In this document: positions 35,701 to 45,406 of the stretch, in pieces
How positions within the stretch are numbered: position 1 is the first letter of the stretch
How the letters are laid out: each line of letters begins with the position of its first letter
NCBI GenBank assembly: GCA_023954155.1
Contig: JAMLIO010000005.1
Location: 160,335-224,334, forward strand
Direction: 5' to 3'
From: Pseudobdellovibrionaceae bacterium
GTDB lineage: Bacteria; Bdellovibrionota; Bdellovibrionia; Bdellovibrionales; UBA1609
DNA length: 64,000 bases
Program-made: the position numbers and the translations under genes
The notes under the pieces: generated by a model
Told to the model about the DNA's origin: nothing
The model's database searches: none
What the model saw: the letters and a program-made list of their open reading frames with translations, nothing else

Positions 35701-36051
35701 ATGAAAGCGCTGATGGAATGGCATGAGGACATCGTTATTGTTTCAATTTCAGGCCTATTGGACTTCGAAAAGGTCTACGAATTTCGCAAGAAAAGCTTAA
35801 GACACTTTATGCAAAACAAAGTGATCTTTTCTCTAAAAGAACTGAGCTTTGTGGGCTCTACGGGATTAAGTTCTTTTGCTGAAACTTTAAACAAAATAGC
35901 TCTGGAAAACCCCAACGGTCTAGGTGTGTGTGATGTGAGCTTTGAGTATGAGAAGCTTTTAGACCCTTTTGTGAACGAAAAACTTAAAATTTTTAAAACC
36001 TTAGATGTAGCTAAAAATCACTACGCCCTTAAATCTATGGATTTTGGTTAA
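35701..36051 (+). CDS. STAS-domain protein (anti-sigma-factor antagonist-like), 116 aa
   Basis: The single domain matches STAS in order: a first strand (DIVIVSISGLLDF), the VIFSLKELSFVGSTGLSSF core, and a final helix. The phosphorylation site usually reads DSSG; here it is GSTG, so the aspartate is lost while a serine and a threonine remain. Regulation by a partner kinase is therefore uncertain. The frame opens at 35644; the ATG at 35701 fits the domain start. Its end overlaps the convergent coiled-coil gene by 17 bases. Confidence 0.75.
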   Translation: MKALMEWHEDIVIVSISGLLDFEKVYEFRKKSLRHFMQNKVIFSLKELSFVGSTGLSSFAETLNKIALENPNGLGVCDVSFEYEKLLDPFVNEKLKIFKTLDVAKNHYALKSMDFG

Positions 36052-37216
36052 GGTCCTGATCCTGCTGCTGCTGTTCTTTGGCTCTCACAATGCTGGAAGC
36101 CACTGGGGGTTGAGGCTCTTCTGTGAAGTAAAGATTTTGCATCCCTTTTAAGACCGCATCGATAGTAGCATTGGTGTTCTCAGTAGAGTTTTCTTGATTT
36201 TTTAGACTCTCAATCACTTTAAATAATTCGTCGATCTTATTGTTTTTACTAGTGATTGCCAGTTCGTGGGATTTTAATTTTTGAGCCAACTCTAAACGTA
36301 AAGATTCATAATCGGTGACTTGATTTTCTAGATGGTTCATTTGCATGCGAAGCTCTTTAATTTGGGCTTGCAGACCTGTATTTTCCGTTTTGACTTGGTC
36401 GCTCTCTTTTTCAAAGCGATTGGCTTTTTTAAGAGCCTGTAAGAAACGGGATTTAAGCTGTCGATGCTCTTCGCGAATCTCTTGGCGGCTGTCTTTTAAG
36501 GTGCTGAGACTTTTACTGTGCATCACTTGGTTCATTTTTAAGCGTGCAGTTAGGTTTTGGTTCACTCGTCCCAACTGGGCAATCTTATCCATTTGCTTTT
36601 CACATAAAAGTTTAAGGCGTTTGAACTGAGGTTTGAACTCTGTTTGGGTTTTGTGGCGATACTTTTCTAAAGAGTTCATGTGAAGTTCTAAATTGCTGAT
36701 CTTGAGTTCATACTCACTGATGATCTTGTTGGTGGCTTCGGCATGGGCGTCCGCCATCTCTTGGCTTTGCGTGGTTTTAAATTTTCTTAGTTCTTCAATC
36801 TGAGATTCTGCGTAAGCCAGCTTGGTTTTTAGTTCTTCAATCTGTTTGTCTTTATGCTTAAGTTGAAAGCCCTGTCTCTCAAAGTCGGCATCCATCAATC
36901 TTTCTTTTTCAACAGAGATCAAAACTTCATCGCGTAGGCCGTCAGAAGAGGCGCGTTCGGTGTTTAATCTTTGTTTTAAGTCTTCGACATGTTTTTCTAA
37001 GTGACTGATTCGACGAAGACTCACAGTCAAACGTGCCATAAGGTCTTCGTTATGCTTAAGCACAGCCTTAAAGCTTGCGGAGTGATGCAGACTTCCTTCG
37101 TGGGCGGCAGCCCCTCCAGCACTTGAGGGGCGATGGTTTGACCACTCTGGTGGTGTTGGGAGTTGATCTTGTGTCATGGAAACCATTTTTACAACGTGAT
37201 CATCTTTTGCTGCCAT
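36035..37216 (-). CDS. Cytosolic coiled-coil protein, 393 aa
   Basis: Residues 1-50 are Pro/Ser/His-rich. From about residue 50 to 350 the protein is an almost unbroken heptad pattern (for example RLTVSLRRISHLEKHVEDLK), predicting a long dimeric coiled coil. The C-terminal tail is Gln-rich. No signal peptide or membrane helix is present. I recognise no family; a structural or scaffolding role is plausible but unproven. Confidence 0.7.
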   Translation of the reverse strand: MAAKDDHVVKMVSMTQDQLPTPPEWSNHRPSSAGGAAAHEGSLHHSASFKAVLKHNEDLMARLTVSLRRISHLEKHVEDLKQRLNTERASSDGLRDEVLISVEKERLMDADFERQGFQLKHKDKQIEELKTKLAYAESQIEELRKFKTTQSQEMADAHAEATNKIISEYELKISNLELHMNSLEKYRHKTQTEFKPQFKRLKLLCEKQMDKIAQLGRVNQNLTARLKMNQVMHSKSLSTLKDSRQEIREEHRQLKSRFLQALKKANRFEKESDQVKTENTGLQAQIKELRMQMNHLENQVTDYESLRLELAQKLKSHELAITSKNNKIDELFKVIESLKNQENSTENTNATIDAVLKGMQNLYFTEEPQPPVASSIVRAKEQQQQDQDLNQNP

Positions 37217-37264
37217 ATCTATGAAGCCCCTCTCTGTCTTATTAAATTCTCAGGTGTAGCCGCT

Positions 37265-38452
37265 TTATTTGTCAACACCTATAGTGCTGCTGTACACGGC
37301 CTTTAATACTTCTAGCTGCTGTCCCCCTCGTAAAAGTTTACCATTGACAAATATTGTGGGAGTGCCTGTGAGTTTAAGCTCTTGGGCAAGAAGACTGTTT
37401 TGCACAACGGCTTTATGGGTCTCCTCGGCTTCCAAACACGCCTTGAATCCTTCCATGTTTTTAAGACCTACAGTTTGGCCCATTTCGTTAAATCGCTCTT
37501 TGATCTCTTCAATAGAATTAGGAAATTGCCCTTGTCTTTGAAAGATCCAGTCGTGAGCCTCCCAGCCTTTATCCTCAGCATTAGCACAGTACACGGCTTT
37601 AGCCATCAAACAGCTGGGACCTGTGACTTGAGAGTCTAAAGAGTTGCAAGTTCTATCTAAAGGGAAGGCAAAGAACTTCAGAGAGGCATCATAGTTACGT
37701 AAAAATAATTTAAAAACAGCAGACGCATTTTTACAGTGATGACAGAAGAAGTCGGCAAACTCTACGATTTCAAATTTAGCTTTCGCCGCAGGCCAAGCAA
37801 TCAGAGGCTTGGCATCTTTTAAAAGGGGCTGTTCGGGACGAAGTTGCCAATCCTCGACCAAAGCCTTAACTTGGGGCGCAAAATTTTTAGCATTAAATCT
37901 GACCAAACGATTTTGGTGCCCCATCACAGCAATCAGTGGGCAAAGTAAAACAATCACAAAAATGGAATAGGCTGGAGATTTAAAGTTAAAAATCTCTTTG
38001 ATATTTCCCAACATCTGCGCAGGCTTTTCGTAGGTCCAAAGCACCAAAAGTTGCAAAAAGGCCAGCACGTGAAGGATCAGACAGAAAGGACACAGAGTGC
38101 TCATGAATAGGAAAGAGATCGCAAGCATCACCACAGAGCCCAAGGCACTGATTGCGCTCAGCAGTTGCAAACTGCCTAACCATTTTTTGGGTTGATCCGC
38201 CATCATCAGACCAATAAGCAGAATAAAGAGCACAAGGTTTAAGCTAAACCCCCACAAGGCCACTGGAATATTTAAGAAGGAAGAATAGTCACTTGCGGTT
38301 ACGGCATCGCAATTTAAGTAATTGCTGATGTTACATGCAGACTCCCCAGTGATCCCTTGATATTTGAGCTGGTAGTAATTGTTAGCTAAATAAGCATGAA
38401 GACAGATCGACAGCGCAAAGAAGAAAGCAAGTAGATAATTTTTTTTGTTCAT
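37265..38452 (-). CDS. VKOR-DsbA fusion, disulfide-forming membrane protein
   Basis: The first half is a vitamin K epoxide reductase-like membrane domain with four to five helices. The loop cysteines occur in ACNISNYLNCDAV, the conserved YSSFLNIPVALWG follows, and the redox pair is in TLCPFC. After a further helix (about residue 190) comes a DsbA/thioredoxin-like domain with active site FCHHC and the cis-proline loop GTPTIFVNG. The fusion can both form and recycle disulfides without DsbB. The frame opens at 38479; the ATG at 38452 has AGGA upstream. Confidence 0.88.
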   Translation of the reverse strand: MNKKNYLLAFFFALSICLHAYLANNYYQLKYQGITGESACNISNYLNCDAVTASDYSSFLNIPVALWGFSLNLVLFILLIGLMMADQPKKWLGSLQLLSAISALGSVVMLAISFLFMSTLCPFCLILHVLAFLQLLVLWTYEKPAQMLGNIKEIFNFKSPAYSIFVIVLLCPLIAVMGHQNRLVRFNAKNFAPQVKALVEDWQLRPEQPLLKDAKPLIAWPAAKAKFEIVEFADFFCHHCKNASAVFKLFLRNYDASLKFFAFPLDRTCNSLDSQVTGPSCLMAKAVYCANAEDKGWEAHDWIFQRQGQFPNSIEEIKERFNEMGQTVGLKNMEGFKACLEAEETHKAVVQNSLLAQELKLTGTPTIFVNGKLLRGGQQLEVLKAVYSSTIGVDK

Positions 38453-38499
38453 TTCAGGTCCTTGTTGATTTGAATGCATTTAAATCTATAATTTATATT

Positions 38500-40074
38500 A
38501 TGCAGACTTTGTGGCTCCAGACAAGACGTCATTTTTATGAGATTTTAAAGAAACAAGTAGATTTGATTCTGGGCCCCCCCACTTTAGAGCTTGCCAAGTA
38601 CGAATCCAAATACCAAGAGCTCTTTAGCCAAGTGTGGGAAGTCAGTGACAATGAAGAGATATTTCGTCGTATAGAGCATGCTCATTTGATTTTAGGAGGG
38701 GATTTTCATCCTTTTTCTCAATCCCAGCGCACGCATTTAAGATTATTGCGTGAGATTAAAAAACGAAGTCCTAAAAATATTATTTTGGCCTTAGAAGTGT
38801 TTGAAGAGAAGGACCAAAAACTCTTGCAGCGTTTTTTGGAGGGTAAGATTGAGGTCACAGACTTTTGGGATCAGTGTGATTGGTCCTCACGTTGGCCAGG
38901 TATTCCCACAAATGGGTATGAGCGGCTCTTATTGTGGGCGCGCAAGCTCCAAGTTCCCGTGGTGGGGATTAACTCTATGGACATTTCGTCTCTGAAAGAA
39001 CGGGATGCCTTTTCGGGACACAAGATTGAAACTCTCAGTAAAGAAAATCCTGAAGCTTTGATCTATGTGGTTTATGGAGAGTTTCATCTTGCGGATGCTC
39101 ATTTGCCTCGACACATTCCATCTTATGAACCCAAGCGTGACGTGCGTATTTTATTAAACTCTGAAGATTTGTATTTCGAGTTGGCGGAACATGCCGTAGA
39201 GGATCGTTTTGATGTTCTTAAGCTTGAAGACCGTTTTTGTATTTTAAGCTCCCCCCCGTGGGTGAAGTGGCAGAGTTATCTTTTAAGTCTGCAAGAGTTA
39301 GACGATGAGTTCATTGATGACTGCGAAGAGTGGGATGTGGACTTAACAGAATACATCGCGCAATTGCTGTCTCTTTTAGTGGCTGATTTTGAACTGCCTG
39401 ATATGAACTCCACACTGTCGGTGTACTCTTCAAGCGAAATGGATCTAGAGCACATGTATCAACAGAATCTAGGTAAAGAGGACCTAAAGCGTTTAGAGTA
39501 TGTGATCGCGACAGAAAAAAATCTGGTCTTACCCACTCAAGGCGTGCAGTACTTAGGCCGAACCACGGTGAATCAAGCGGCCAGTCTTGCTGGAGAAATT
39601 CTACATGCCCAGCTTTCAGGACGTCACAAGATCATTTGGGAGGATTCTCTGTCTTTTGAAGCCAAAGTGTGGATAGAGGCGGTGTCGTTCTTTTTAAGTC
39701 TGACCATCAATCCTAAACGACAGGCCATCAGTGAAAAGGACCTACAAGCCCAGTTAGAGGCGCAAGGGGAGAAGGAGTACGCCATTGAAGTCTTGCAATA
39801 TGCCCTAGATTTTAGATTGTCGGTGGTTAAAAAAGCGCAAAGAGGTGAGGTGCGAACGCCTGTCAGCAAACCCACAGATTGGCATATTGAGATGGAAGCC
39901 AGCGTTATTCTTGGAGAAATGATGGGCCAGAGACTTTATGAGGCTTATAGGTTAGGTTTGGTCAGACGTGAGCAACTGGTGCATTACTTTTCTCTTCCTA
40001 TAGATTCGCTTAAATTTATGGCAATGTTTGACTTTTTAAATGCTAAATTAGAAAACAAAGAGAACCTCAATTGA
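38500..40074 (+). CDS. ChaN-like (Tiki-fold) protein, 524 aa
   Basis: The N-terminal half contains a ChaN/Haem_bdg_uptake-like domain: LILGGDFHPFSQSQ (the GExH region as GDFH), ILALEVFEEKDQ, QCDWSSRWPG, and LQVPVVGINS. Family members bind haem or act as metalloproteases; which applies here is unknown. The C-terminal half (after about residue 280) is helical and unrecognised. No signal peptide is visible, so it is probably cytosolic. The frame opens with a TTG at 38470; the ATG at 38500 is preferred, though its ribosome site is poor. Confidence 0.72.
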   Translation: MQTLWLQTRRHFYEILKKQVDLILGPPTLELAKYESKYQELFSQVWEVSDNEEIFRRIEHAHLILGGDFHPFSQSQRTHLRLLREIKKRSPKNIILALEVFEEKDQKLLQRFLEGKIEVTDFWDQCDWSSRWPGIPTNGYERLLLWARKLQVPVVGINSMDISSLKERDAFSGHKIETLSKENPEALIYVVYGEFHLADAHLPRHIPSYEPKRDVRILLNSEDLYFELAEHAVEDRFDVLKLEDRFCILSSPPWVKWQSYLLSLQELDDEFIDDCEEWDVDLTEYIAQLLSLLVADFELPDMNSTLSVYSSSEMDLEHMYQQNLGKEDLKRLEYVIATEKNLVLPTQGVQYLGRTTVNQAASLAGEILHAQLSGRHKIIWEDSLSFEAKVWIEAVSFFLSLTINPKRQAISEKDLQAQLEAQGEKEYAIEVLQYALDFRLSVVKKAQRGEVRTPVSKPTDWHIEMEASVILGEMMGQRLYEAYRLGLVRREQLVHYFSLPIDSLKFMAMFDFLNAKLENKENLN

Positions 40075-40084
40075 GAAGAAAACT

Positions 40085-41161
40085 ATGGATACATTAAAAG
40101 GCTTTGGTAAGGGTAAAGATGCAGATCGCGACATTGACTGGGTAGCACTTGTGCAAGACCCAGAGGGGGGATGGATTCCTAAAGGACCTTACTCCACGAC
40201 TGAGGTGTGCGCGTTGATGAAACAGGGAGCTCTTAAGCCGACAGATTACTGTTGGAGGCAAGGGTGGAAAGACTGGCGTCGCATTTATGAAGAATCTAGT
40301 TTTTACCATTCTAGAAAACCTCCCATTGATATTAAAACTGTGAAAAAAGAAACCATAGAGTTCATTGAAGAAAAACCTGTGAAGTACAGAGCCGAGATTG
40401 CGGAGACTTTAAAACCTCAGACGGCTGCCCCTCCCACGCGCAAAAAAAACAAAGATCAAATGCTTGAGCCCTGGGAAAGTGTAAGGGGTTTGGATTTCAT
40501 AGAAGATCCCAAGGACGCGCTATTAGGTGACAGCGCTCCTCCTGCGGAGCTAGCTCCAGACAGCCTCAAGCGCACTCGAGTTTCAGTGGAAGAAGACATA
40601 GAAGTCCAGCCACAAACCTCTTTGCTTCAACGTCGGTCCACGTATGTGCTCTTGGGTTTGGCACTGTCCTTAGCTTTAATTTTAGATTTTAAATATAACG
40701 GTCTAATCAAACAATGGATGTTAGGTCCTGAAATGAATCTTAAGGTCAGCTACATCACCGTGCAAGATTACAGTTTGGAAACGCCAAGACATCTGATGGT
40801 CAGAACGGACTTAAAAGTAAAAGAAAAACTTGTGGTACGTTTACTAGATATGGATGAAAAACCAATCTTCACCATTAAGGGGGGAGCGGGACTGATCATT
40901 CCTTCAAAAGGTTCTGGCAGTATGCGTATACCTCTTTATCCCTATGATTTAAAACCAGGTTCTTACAAAGTATGGGCCCAGGCTGAGGGGGCCGAAGTGG
41001 TAAAGGCGTTTGTCATTCCTGATCCTAATGCCCCTACTGCCGAGATGCCTGAAGAGGACACATCTGTACTGGCTCCACCGTCAAAATCTTCTGGACTTGG
41101 GATGAATAAGTCCTCTATGTTCTTTGCTCATCATCAACTGGTATTTTCTGAGGCACAATAA
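40085..41161 (+). CDS. GYF-domain protein with one membrane helix, 358 aa
   Basis: Residues about 19-68 match a bacterial GYF_2-type domain (WIPKGPYSTTEVCALMKQG and CWRQGWKDWRRI). A disordered, charged linker follows to about residue 180, then one transmembrane helix (YVLLGLALSLALILDF, about 187-202) and a beta-rich domain, probably on the other side of the membrane. GYF_2 domains bind peptides. The gene lies between the ChaN-like gene (10 bases) and argS (3 bases) and is likely cotranscribed. Confidence 0.75.
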   Translation: MDTLKGFGKGKDADRDIDWVALVQDPEGGWIPKGPYSTTEVCALMKQGALKPTDYCWRQGWKDWRRIYEESSFYHSRKPPIDIKTVKKETIEFIEEKPVKYRAEIAETLKPQTAAPPTRKKNKDQMLEPWESVRGLDFIEDPKDALLGDSAPPAELAPDSLKRTRVSVEEDIEVQPQTSLLQRRSTYVLLGLALSLALILDFKYNGLIKQWMLGPEMNLKVSYITVQDYSLETPRHLMVRTDLKVKEKLVVRLLDMDEKPIFTIKGGAGLIIPSKGSGSMRIPLYPYDLKPGSYKVWAQAEGAEVVKAFVIPDPNAPTAEMPEEDTSVLAPPSKSSGLGMNKSSMFFAHHQLVFSEAQ

Positions 41162-41164
41162 AGA

Positions 41165-42910
41165 ATGAACAATAAAATTAAGAAGCAACTGGCCCACGAC
41201 ATCTTTACTGTATTTGCGAACACCCCCTTAGATTTTGAAAAGATTCAAAAACTTTTAGAAAAGCCCAAAGATCCTAGCATGGGGCAGCTGTCTTTGCCTG
41301 TATTTCTGCTCGCCAAAGAACTTAAAAAAGCTCCACCTGCGATTGCGACTGAGTATGCCTCAAAGATTTCTGATATAAAAATAAATTATTTGCAAAGCTG
41401 CGAATCTGTTTCTGGCTTTATCAATTTTAAATTCACCTCTGAATTTTTGATGTTAGAACTTCAAGGGCTCTTGGGCCAAGAAGCTATGGGATATGGTGAT
41501 CAAGGACATGGGAAAAGACTGGTGATTGATTACTCTTCTCCTAATGTGGCTAAGCCTATGAACATTGGTCATCTGCGCGCTACTGTGATCGGACAAGCGA
41601 TAAGAAATCTAGCCGCCAGTCAAGGCTTTGAGGTCATTGGCCTAAATCACTTAGGCGATTGGGGTGTGCAGTTTGGAAAGCTAGCATGGGCCTATCAGCA
41701 ATGGAAAAGCGAATACGACTTTGAAAAAGCCCCGTTTAAATCTTTATTTGATATGTATGTGCGTTTTCATGACGAAGCCGAAAACAATCCCGAATATGAT
41801 GAGCATGGAGCCGCCACGTTTAGAAAGTTAGAAGCAGGAGACCCAGAAGTTACAGATTTGTGGAAGATGTTTGTAGAGATCTCTTTAAAAGAATACCAAC
41901 ACCTTTGGGATCGCTTGGGAGTTAAGCATGATCTAGTCAGAGGAGAATCTTTTTACTCGGATCAACTTGAGGGAACAGTTCAAAAGATTAAAGATCAAGG
42001 TCTTCTTAAACTCAGTCAAGGGGCTTATGTGGTAGAAGTGGGTGAGGATGTTCCACCGTGTCTGATCACAAAAAGTGACGGGGCTTCTTTGTATGCCACT
42101 CGTGATTTGGCCAGTGCTATCTATCGCCATGATGTTTTAAAATGTGATGTGAATCTTTACGTGGTGGGTGTGGATCAGACTCTGCACTTTAACCAAGTGT
42201 TTAAAGTGTTAGAACTGATGGGGTATGAGTGGGCTAAGGACTGTCATCATATTTCATTTGGGATGTATAGATTTAAAAATATCGGCAAAATGTCCACCCG
42301 CAAAGGACGTGCTATCTTTTTAGAAGATGTCTTAAATAAATCTGTAGAGCTAGCAAAAGAGATCATCCAAGAAAAAAACCCTGACCTAAAAGCCAAAGAC
42401 ATTGTGGCAGAACAAGTTGGTGTGGGGGCGATCATTTTTAATGACCTGATCAATGATCGTGTGCGTGATGTGGATTTTGATTGGGATCGTATTCTGGATT
42501 TTGAAGGAGACAGTGGACCCTACATTCAATATTCCGCTGTGAGATGCAAGAGTGTTTTGCGTAAGTATAAATCGCAACATAATATTTCCGATACAGACTT
42601 TGAACAGCACATGAGCAAGTTTGATGTGAGTGAAGTGGAGCTTGAAACTGAAGAGCTCAACTTATGCAGTTTGCTCTTAGGTTACAGCCAAATTCTTACT
42701 GACTCCTATGACAAGTTTAAACCTAGTATTTTGGCCTCTTATGTCTTGGATGTCGCAAGAACTTATAATGGGTTTTATAATAAATTACGCATTCTCAATG
42801 CGGATCAGCCTTCAGATATCGAAAAACGCATCTATCTGACTTATAGTGCAAACAAAGTTCTTTCTGAAGGATTAAGGATGTTAAATATCCAAACTCCAGA
42901 AGAAATGTAG
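41165..42910 (+). CDS. argS: Arginyl-tRNA synthetase
   Basis: ArgS charges tRNA-Arg. The HIGH-type signature is in SPNVAKPMNIGHLRATVIG, LNHLGDWGVQFGKL follows, and the KMSKS-equivalent is KMSTRKG. The C-terminal anticodon-binding domain (SLLLGYSQILTDSYDKFKPS and on) is complete. Length 581 aa is normal. The N-terminal tRNA D-loop-binding domain is present. Confidence 0.96.
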   Translation: MNNKIKKQLAHDIFTVFANTPLDFEKIQKLLEKPKDPSMGQLSLPVFLLAKELKKAPPAIATEYASKISDIKINYLQSCESVSGFINFKFTSEFLMLELQGLLGQEAMGYGDQGHGKRLVIDYSSPNVAKPMNIGHLRATVIGQAIRNLAASQGFEVIGLNHLGDWGVQFGKLAWAYQQWKSEYDFEKAPFKSLFDMYVRFHDEAENNPEYDEHGAATFRKLEAGDPEVTDLWKMFVEISLKEYQHLWDRLGVKHDLVRGESFYSDQLEGTVQKIKDQGLLKLSQGAYVVEVGEDVPPCLITKSDGASLYATRDLASAIYRHDVLKCDVNLYVVGVDQTLHFNQVFKVLELMGYEWAKDCHHISFGMYRFKNIGKMSTRKGRAIFLEDVLNKSVELAKEIIQEKNPDLKAKDIVAEQVGVGAIIFNDLINDRVRDVDFDWDRILDFEGDSGPYIQYSAVRCKSVLRKYKSQHNISDTDFEQHMSKFDVSEVELETEELNLCSLLLGYSQILTDSYDKFKPSILASYVLDVARTYNGFYNKLRILNADQPSDIEKRIYLTYSANKVLSEGLRMLNIQTPEEM

Positions 42911-42961
42911 ATCCTACCTAAGAAATACAACTTAAATATATTTACGTAAATTACACTTAGG

Positions 42962-42982
42962 CCTCTTATCTTGAATAAGAGG
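42962..42982. other. Hairpin between argS and the convergent hydrolase gene
   Basis: CCTCTTAT and ATAAGAGG form a perfect 8-bp stem with a 5-base loop in the convergent gap. It could act as a weak shared terminator, but neither side has a good T tract. Confidence 0.4.
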
Positions 42983-43046
42983 AACTCAGTTGTAATCATT
43001 TAAGGGTTCTATAAATACAGGATATAGACTGCAAAAAATGTTTTTA

Positions 43047-43946
43047 TTAAAAAGCTAATTTTAGACAGAATACAGAACCTCCTGATTTTCTAAATTCAGA
43101 AGTGTCCACGGCCTTCACGTCATAATGACGATCTTTGAGTCTTGCAATGGTGCCTGAGTTCATCTGATCAATGATCACAGTGTTTTGATCGGGGCAAAAT
43201 AAATTGCAAGCCAGCCCGTTCACAGCCTCTTCAAAAGGAATTTCGATTAAAGACGTGAAGTGCTTTTTAAGTTCCGTGATAGAAGCCTCGTCAAAAGCCT
43301 CTTTCACATAGGCACACTCATCAGGACGTAATAAGGCCAAACAAGTGTCTAAGTGATAAAAATGAGGACTGACGAGTTTTAAAGGCACTACAGGTTTTTC
43401 GGTGATGCGTTCTAACTCTTTAGCCACTTGCAAGTGAGTTCTAAATCCATAACCTAAAAACAATTGCGACTGATCGGAATTCCAAAGCGCATCCCCCATT
43501 CCTTCAAAGGGACCAATGGGAAGCTGTACGGTTTTGTGATTGTGAGACTCTGCCCAGCGTTTAAAAAATAAAACTTCTCCAGCACGCTCAGCTGTGGCCA
43601 TGTGACTGAGAACAAATTGAGTTTCTACAGTTCCATTTTCTGTTCTTTTTCTAAATGGCAAAAGCTGGTTAGCAGTAAAGACCATATCGGGATGATCAGG
43701 CGAGGCAGGAACCTCAATAACACTGAGCCCCATATCCTTATAAAGATTTTTTAAGATATTCCACTGTTCAAGGGCATTTTTGGAATCCACTTGTTTTAAT
43801 TGACCAGATTCATCCGTCATAAAAGGGTTAATAGCGTAATCCACCTTAAAATGAGTGGGTGAAACCATAATTATAGTGTTGATGGAATGCAATTGAGAAT
43901 CTCCAAGGGACGAAGCTATAGAGGACGTTTTGCTTTCTGCACTCAT
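43047..43946 (-). CDS. Guanidino-modifying hydrolase, DDAH/amidinotransferase family
   Basis: Members hydrolyse arginine-like guanidines (dimethylarginine, arginine or citrulline) through a covalent thiol intermediate. Conserved segments are visible: PDMVFTANQLLPF, GMGDALW, HFYHLDTCLALL with the catalytic histidine, NGLACNLF, and the C-terminal nucleophile in KSGGSVFCLKL. The precise substrate cannot be fixed; DDAH and the CtlX-like citrulline hydrolases both fit. No signal peptide, so cytosolic. The ribosome site AAAGGAG is strong. It is divergent from the exported deiminase at 44059. Confidence 0.85.
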   Translation of the reverse strand: MSAESKTSSIASSLGDSQLHSINTIIMVSPTHFKVDYAINPFMTDESGQLKQVDSKNALEQWNILKNLYKDMGLSVIEVPASPDHPDMVFTANQLLPFRKRTENGTVETQFVLSHMATAERAGEVLFFKRWAESHNHKTVQLPIGPFEGMGDALWNSDQSQLFLGYGFRTHLQVAKELERITEKPVVPLKLVSPHFYHLDTCLALLRPDECAYVKEAFDEASITELKKHFTSLIEIPFEEAVNGLACNLFCPDQNTVIIDQMNSGTIARLKDRHYDVKAVDTSEFRKSGGSVFCLKLAF

Positions 43947-43967
43947 AATGTGCTCCTTTTAACGGGT

Positions 43968-43997
43968 TTGACACGCTAAACTTAGGTCTAGCATAAT
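43968..43997 (+). promoter_or_regulatory. Sigma-70-like promoter for the exported deiminase
   Basis: A perfect TTGACA (43968-43973), an 18-base spacer and CATAAT (43992-43997) lie 61 bases before the ATG at 44059, in the divergent gap between the two guanidino-hydrolase genes. Confidence 0.55.
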
Positions 43998-44058
43998 AAT
44001 TAGGTATAAATCTTAAGAATAAAAACCAATTTATTCAATAAAAACTAAGGGGATTACC

Positions 44059-45318
44059 ATGAGGGTTAGGGAAATTAAATTTAATTTAGCAGCACGGTTT
44101 AGTACTGTGGTCTTTACATTGATAGCTGCAATGGGAGTGGCCAGCGCACAAAGCGCACCTAGTCACATTCCATCAAAAGCGGACATTCAAAAGATGCAGT
44201 CGCACAACTTCGAGCAGCTACAAAAACAAAGCCTTCAAGGTTGGGATGTTCAACGTACTCACACGATTTACCCTTATGCCGAGTACAATGAAGCAGGATA
44301 TTTGATCATGAGTGCCGATGAAGACTTTAACTCTTCACACATTAAAAAGGCCTTAATTGAAAACTTACCCGAAGGCATGACCGCCATCATTTATACAGAT
44401 GCAGGTTCTGCGTCACAAGCCGAGTATGTATTTAACAAGTTTGCTCGTTACGCTAAATCAAAAGATCAAATTCGTATTGTGAGTATCCCTAATAGTTACA
44501 GAGGCTTTTGGGCTAGAGATGCCATTCCAGTTCCAGTATGGAAAAAACAACGTGCCATTCCTATGAACGATATGGATTTTGGTGTGGTCAACGCCAGATA
44601 CTATCATCGTTTTGAACCCGATCAATTTTTTGCCGAAGCCTTTCAGGCGTCTATGACTTCCTTTAGCTATTACTATGAAGGCGGAAATTTTGTTCCTAAT
44701 TCTAAGGGGGATTGTTTAGTAGTAAATAAAGTGGCCACACAAGATATTCCTGATGAGATCTTTTTAAATCACTATGGCTGTACGAATCTTGTGCGCTTAG
44801 CTCATTTAGTGGGTATTGGCCATGCCGATGAAGTGGTGAAGTTTGTTTCTGATGATCATGTTTTAACAGATCAACATGCTTATAAAAGAATTTTAGAGTC
44901 CAAGGGCTTTAAGGTCACCATGCTTCCTGAAGCTGCGGGTGAATATGAAACCTATGTGAACTCTTTGATCATCGGGGATAAAGTTTTTGTTCCAGTGTTT
45001 AATAGAGGATCAGATACGGAAGCGATCCGCACTTATGAAAGTTTAGGTTTTAAAGTGGTGGCTCTCAATAGCTCAACCTTATCTAATCAAGGCGCAGGCT
45101 CTATTCACTGTATTACTATGACTTATCCTAAGGATGTGACTTACGATAGAGTCATTGATGTGATGGCAGGACGGGACATCACACCTTCTGTCAACAGTAG
45201 CCCTACAGCACCAGAAACAGGAGACACTTTGTCAGACACACCACAGAACCAAGATGTGAGTCTTGAAGACACTGAAAGCCACCAAGGTGGCTCTTGGTGG
45301 GATTGGCTTCTTTCTTAA
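44059..45318 (+). CDS. Exported agmatine/peptidylarginine deiminase-like protein, 419 aa
   Basis: A signal peptide (cut near ASA-QSA) precedes a pentein-fold domain of the bacterial PAD/agmatine-deiminase family. The substrate-binding WARDAIPVPVW, the GIGHADEVVKFVSD histidine-aspartate segment, and the catalytic cysteine in GAGSIHCITM are all present. It should act outside the cytoplasm, unlike agmatine deiminase, so free or peptide arginine are candidate substrates. The C-terminal tail is Ser/Thr/Asp-rich and ends in a Trp motif (GGSWWDWLLS). The ribosome site AAGGGGA is good. Confidence 0.83.
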   Translation: MRVREIKFNLAARFSTVVFTLIAAMGVASAQSAPSHIPSKADIQKMQSHNFEQLQKQSLQGWDVQRTHTIYPYAEYNEAGYLIMSADEDFNSSHIKKALIENLPEGMTAIIYTDAGSASQAEYVFNKFARYAKSKDQIRIVSIPNSYRGFWARDAIPVPVWKKQRAIPMNDMDFGVVNARYYHRFEPDQFFAEAFQASMTSFSYYYEGGNFVPNSKGDCLVVNKVATQDIPDEIFLNHYGCTNLVRLAHLVGIGHADEVVKFVSDDHVLTDQHAYKRILESKGFKVTMLPEAAGEYETYVNSLIIGDKVFVPVFNRGSDTEAIRTYESLGFKVVALNSSTLSNQGAGSIHCITMTYPKDVTYDRVIDVMAGRDITPSVNSSPTAPETGDTLSDTPQNQDVSLEDTESHQGGSWWDWLLS

Positions 45319-45406
45319 GCCCGAGGGAATGGGTCTTTGATTAAGCTTGAAGTGAATGAGCAACAACACATAGAGACACGTATTAAAGAAAGGTAACGGC
45401 GGCATT

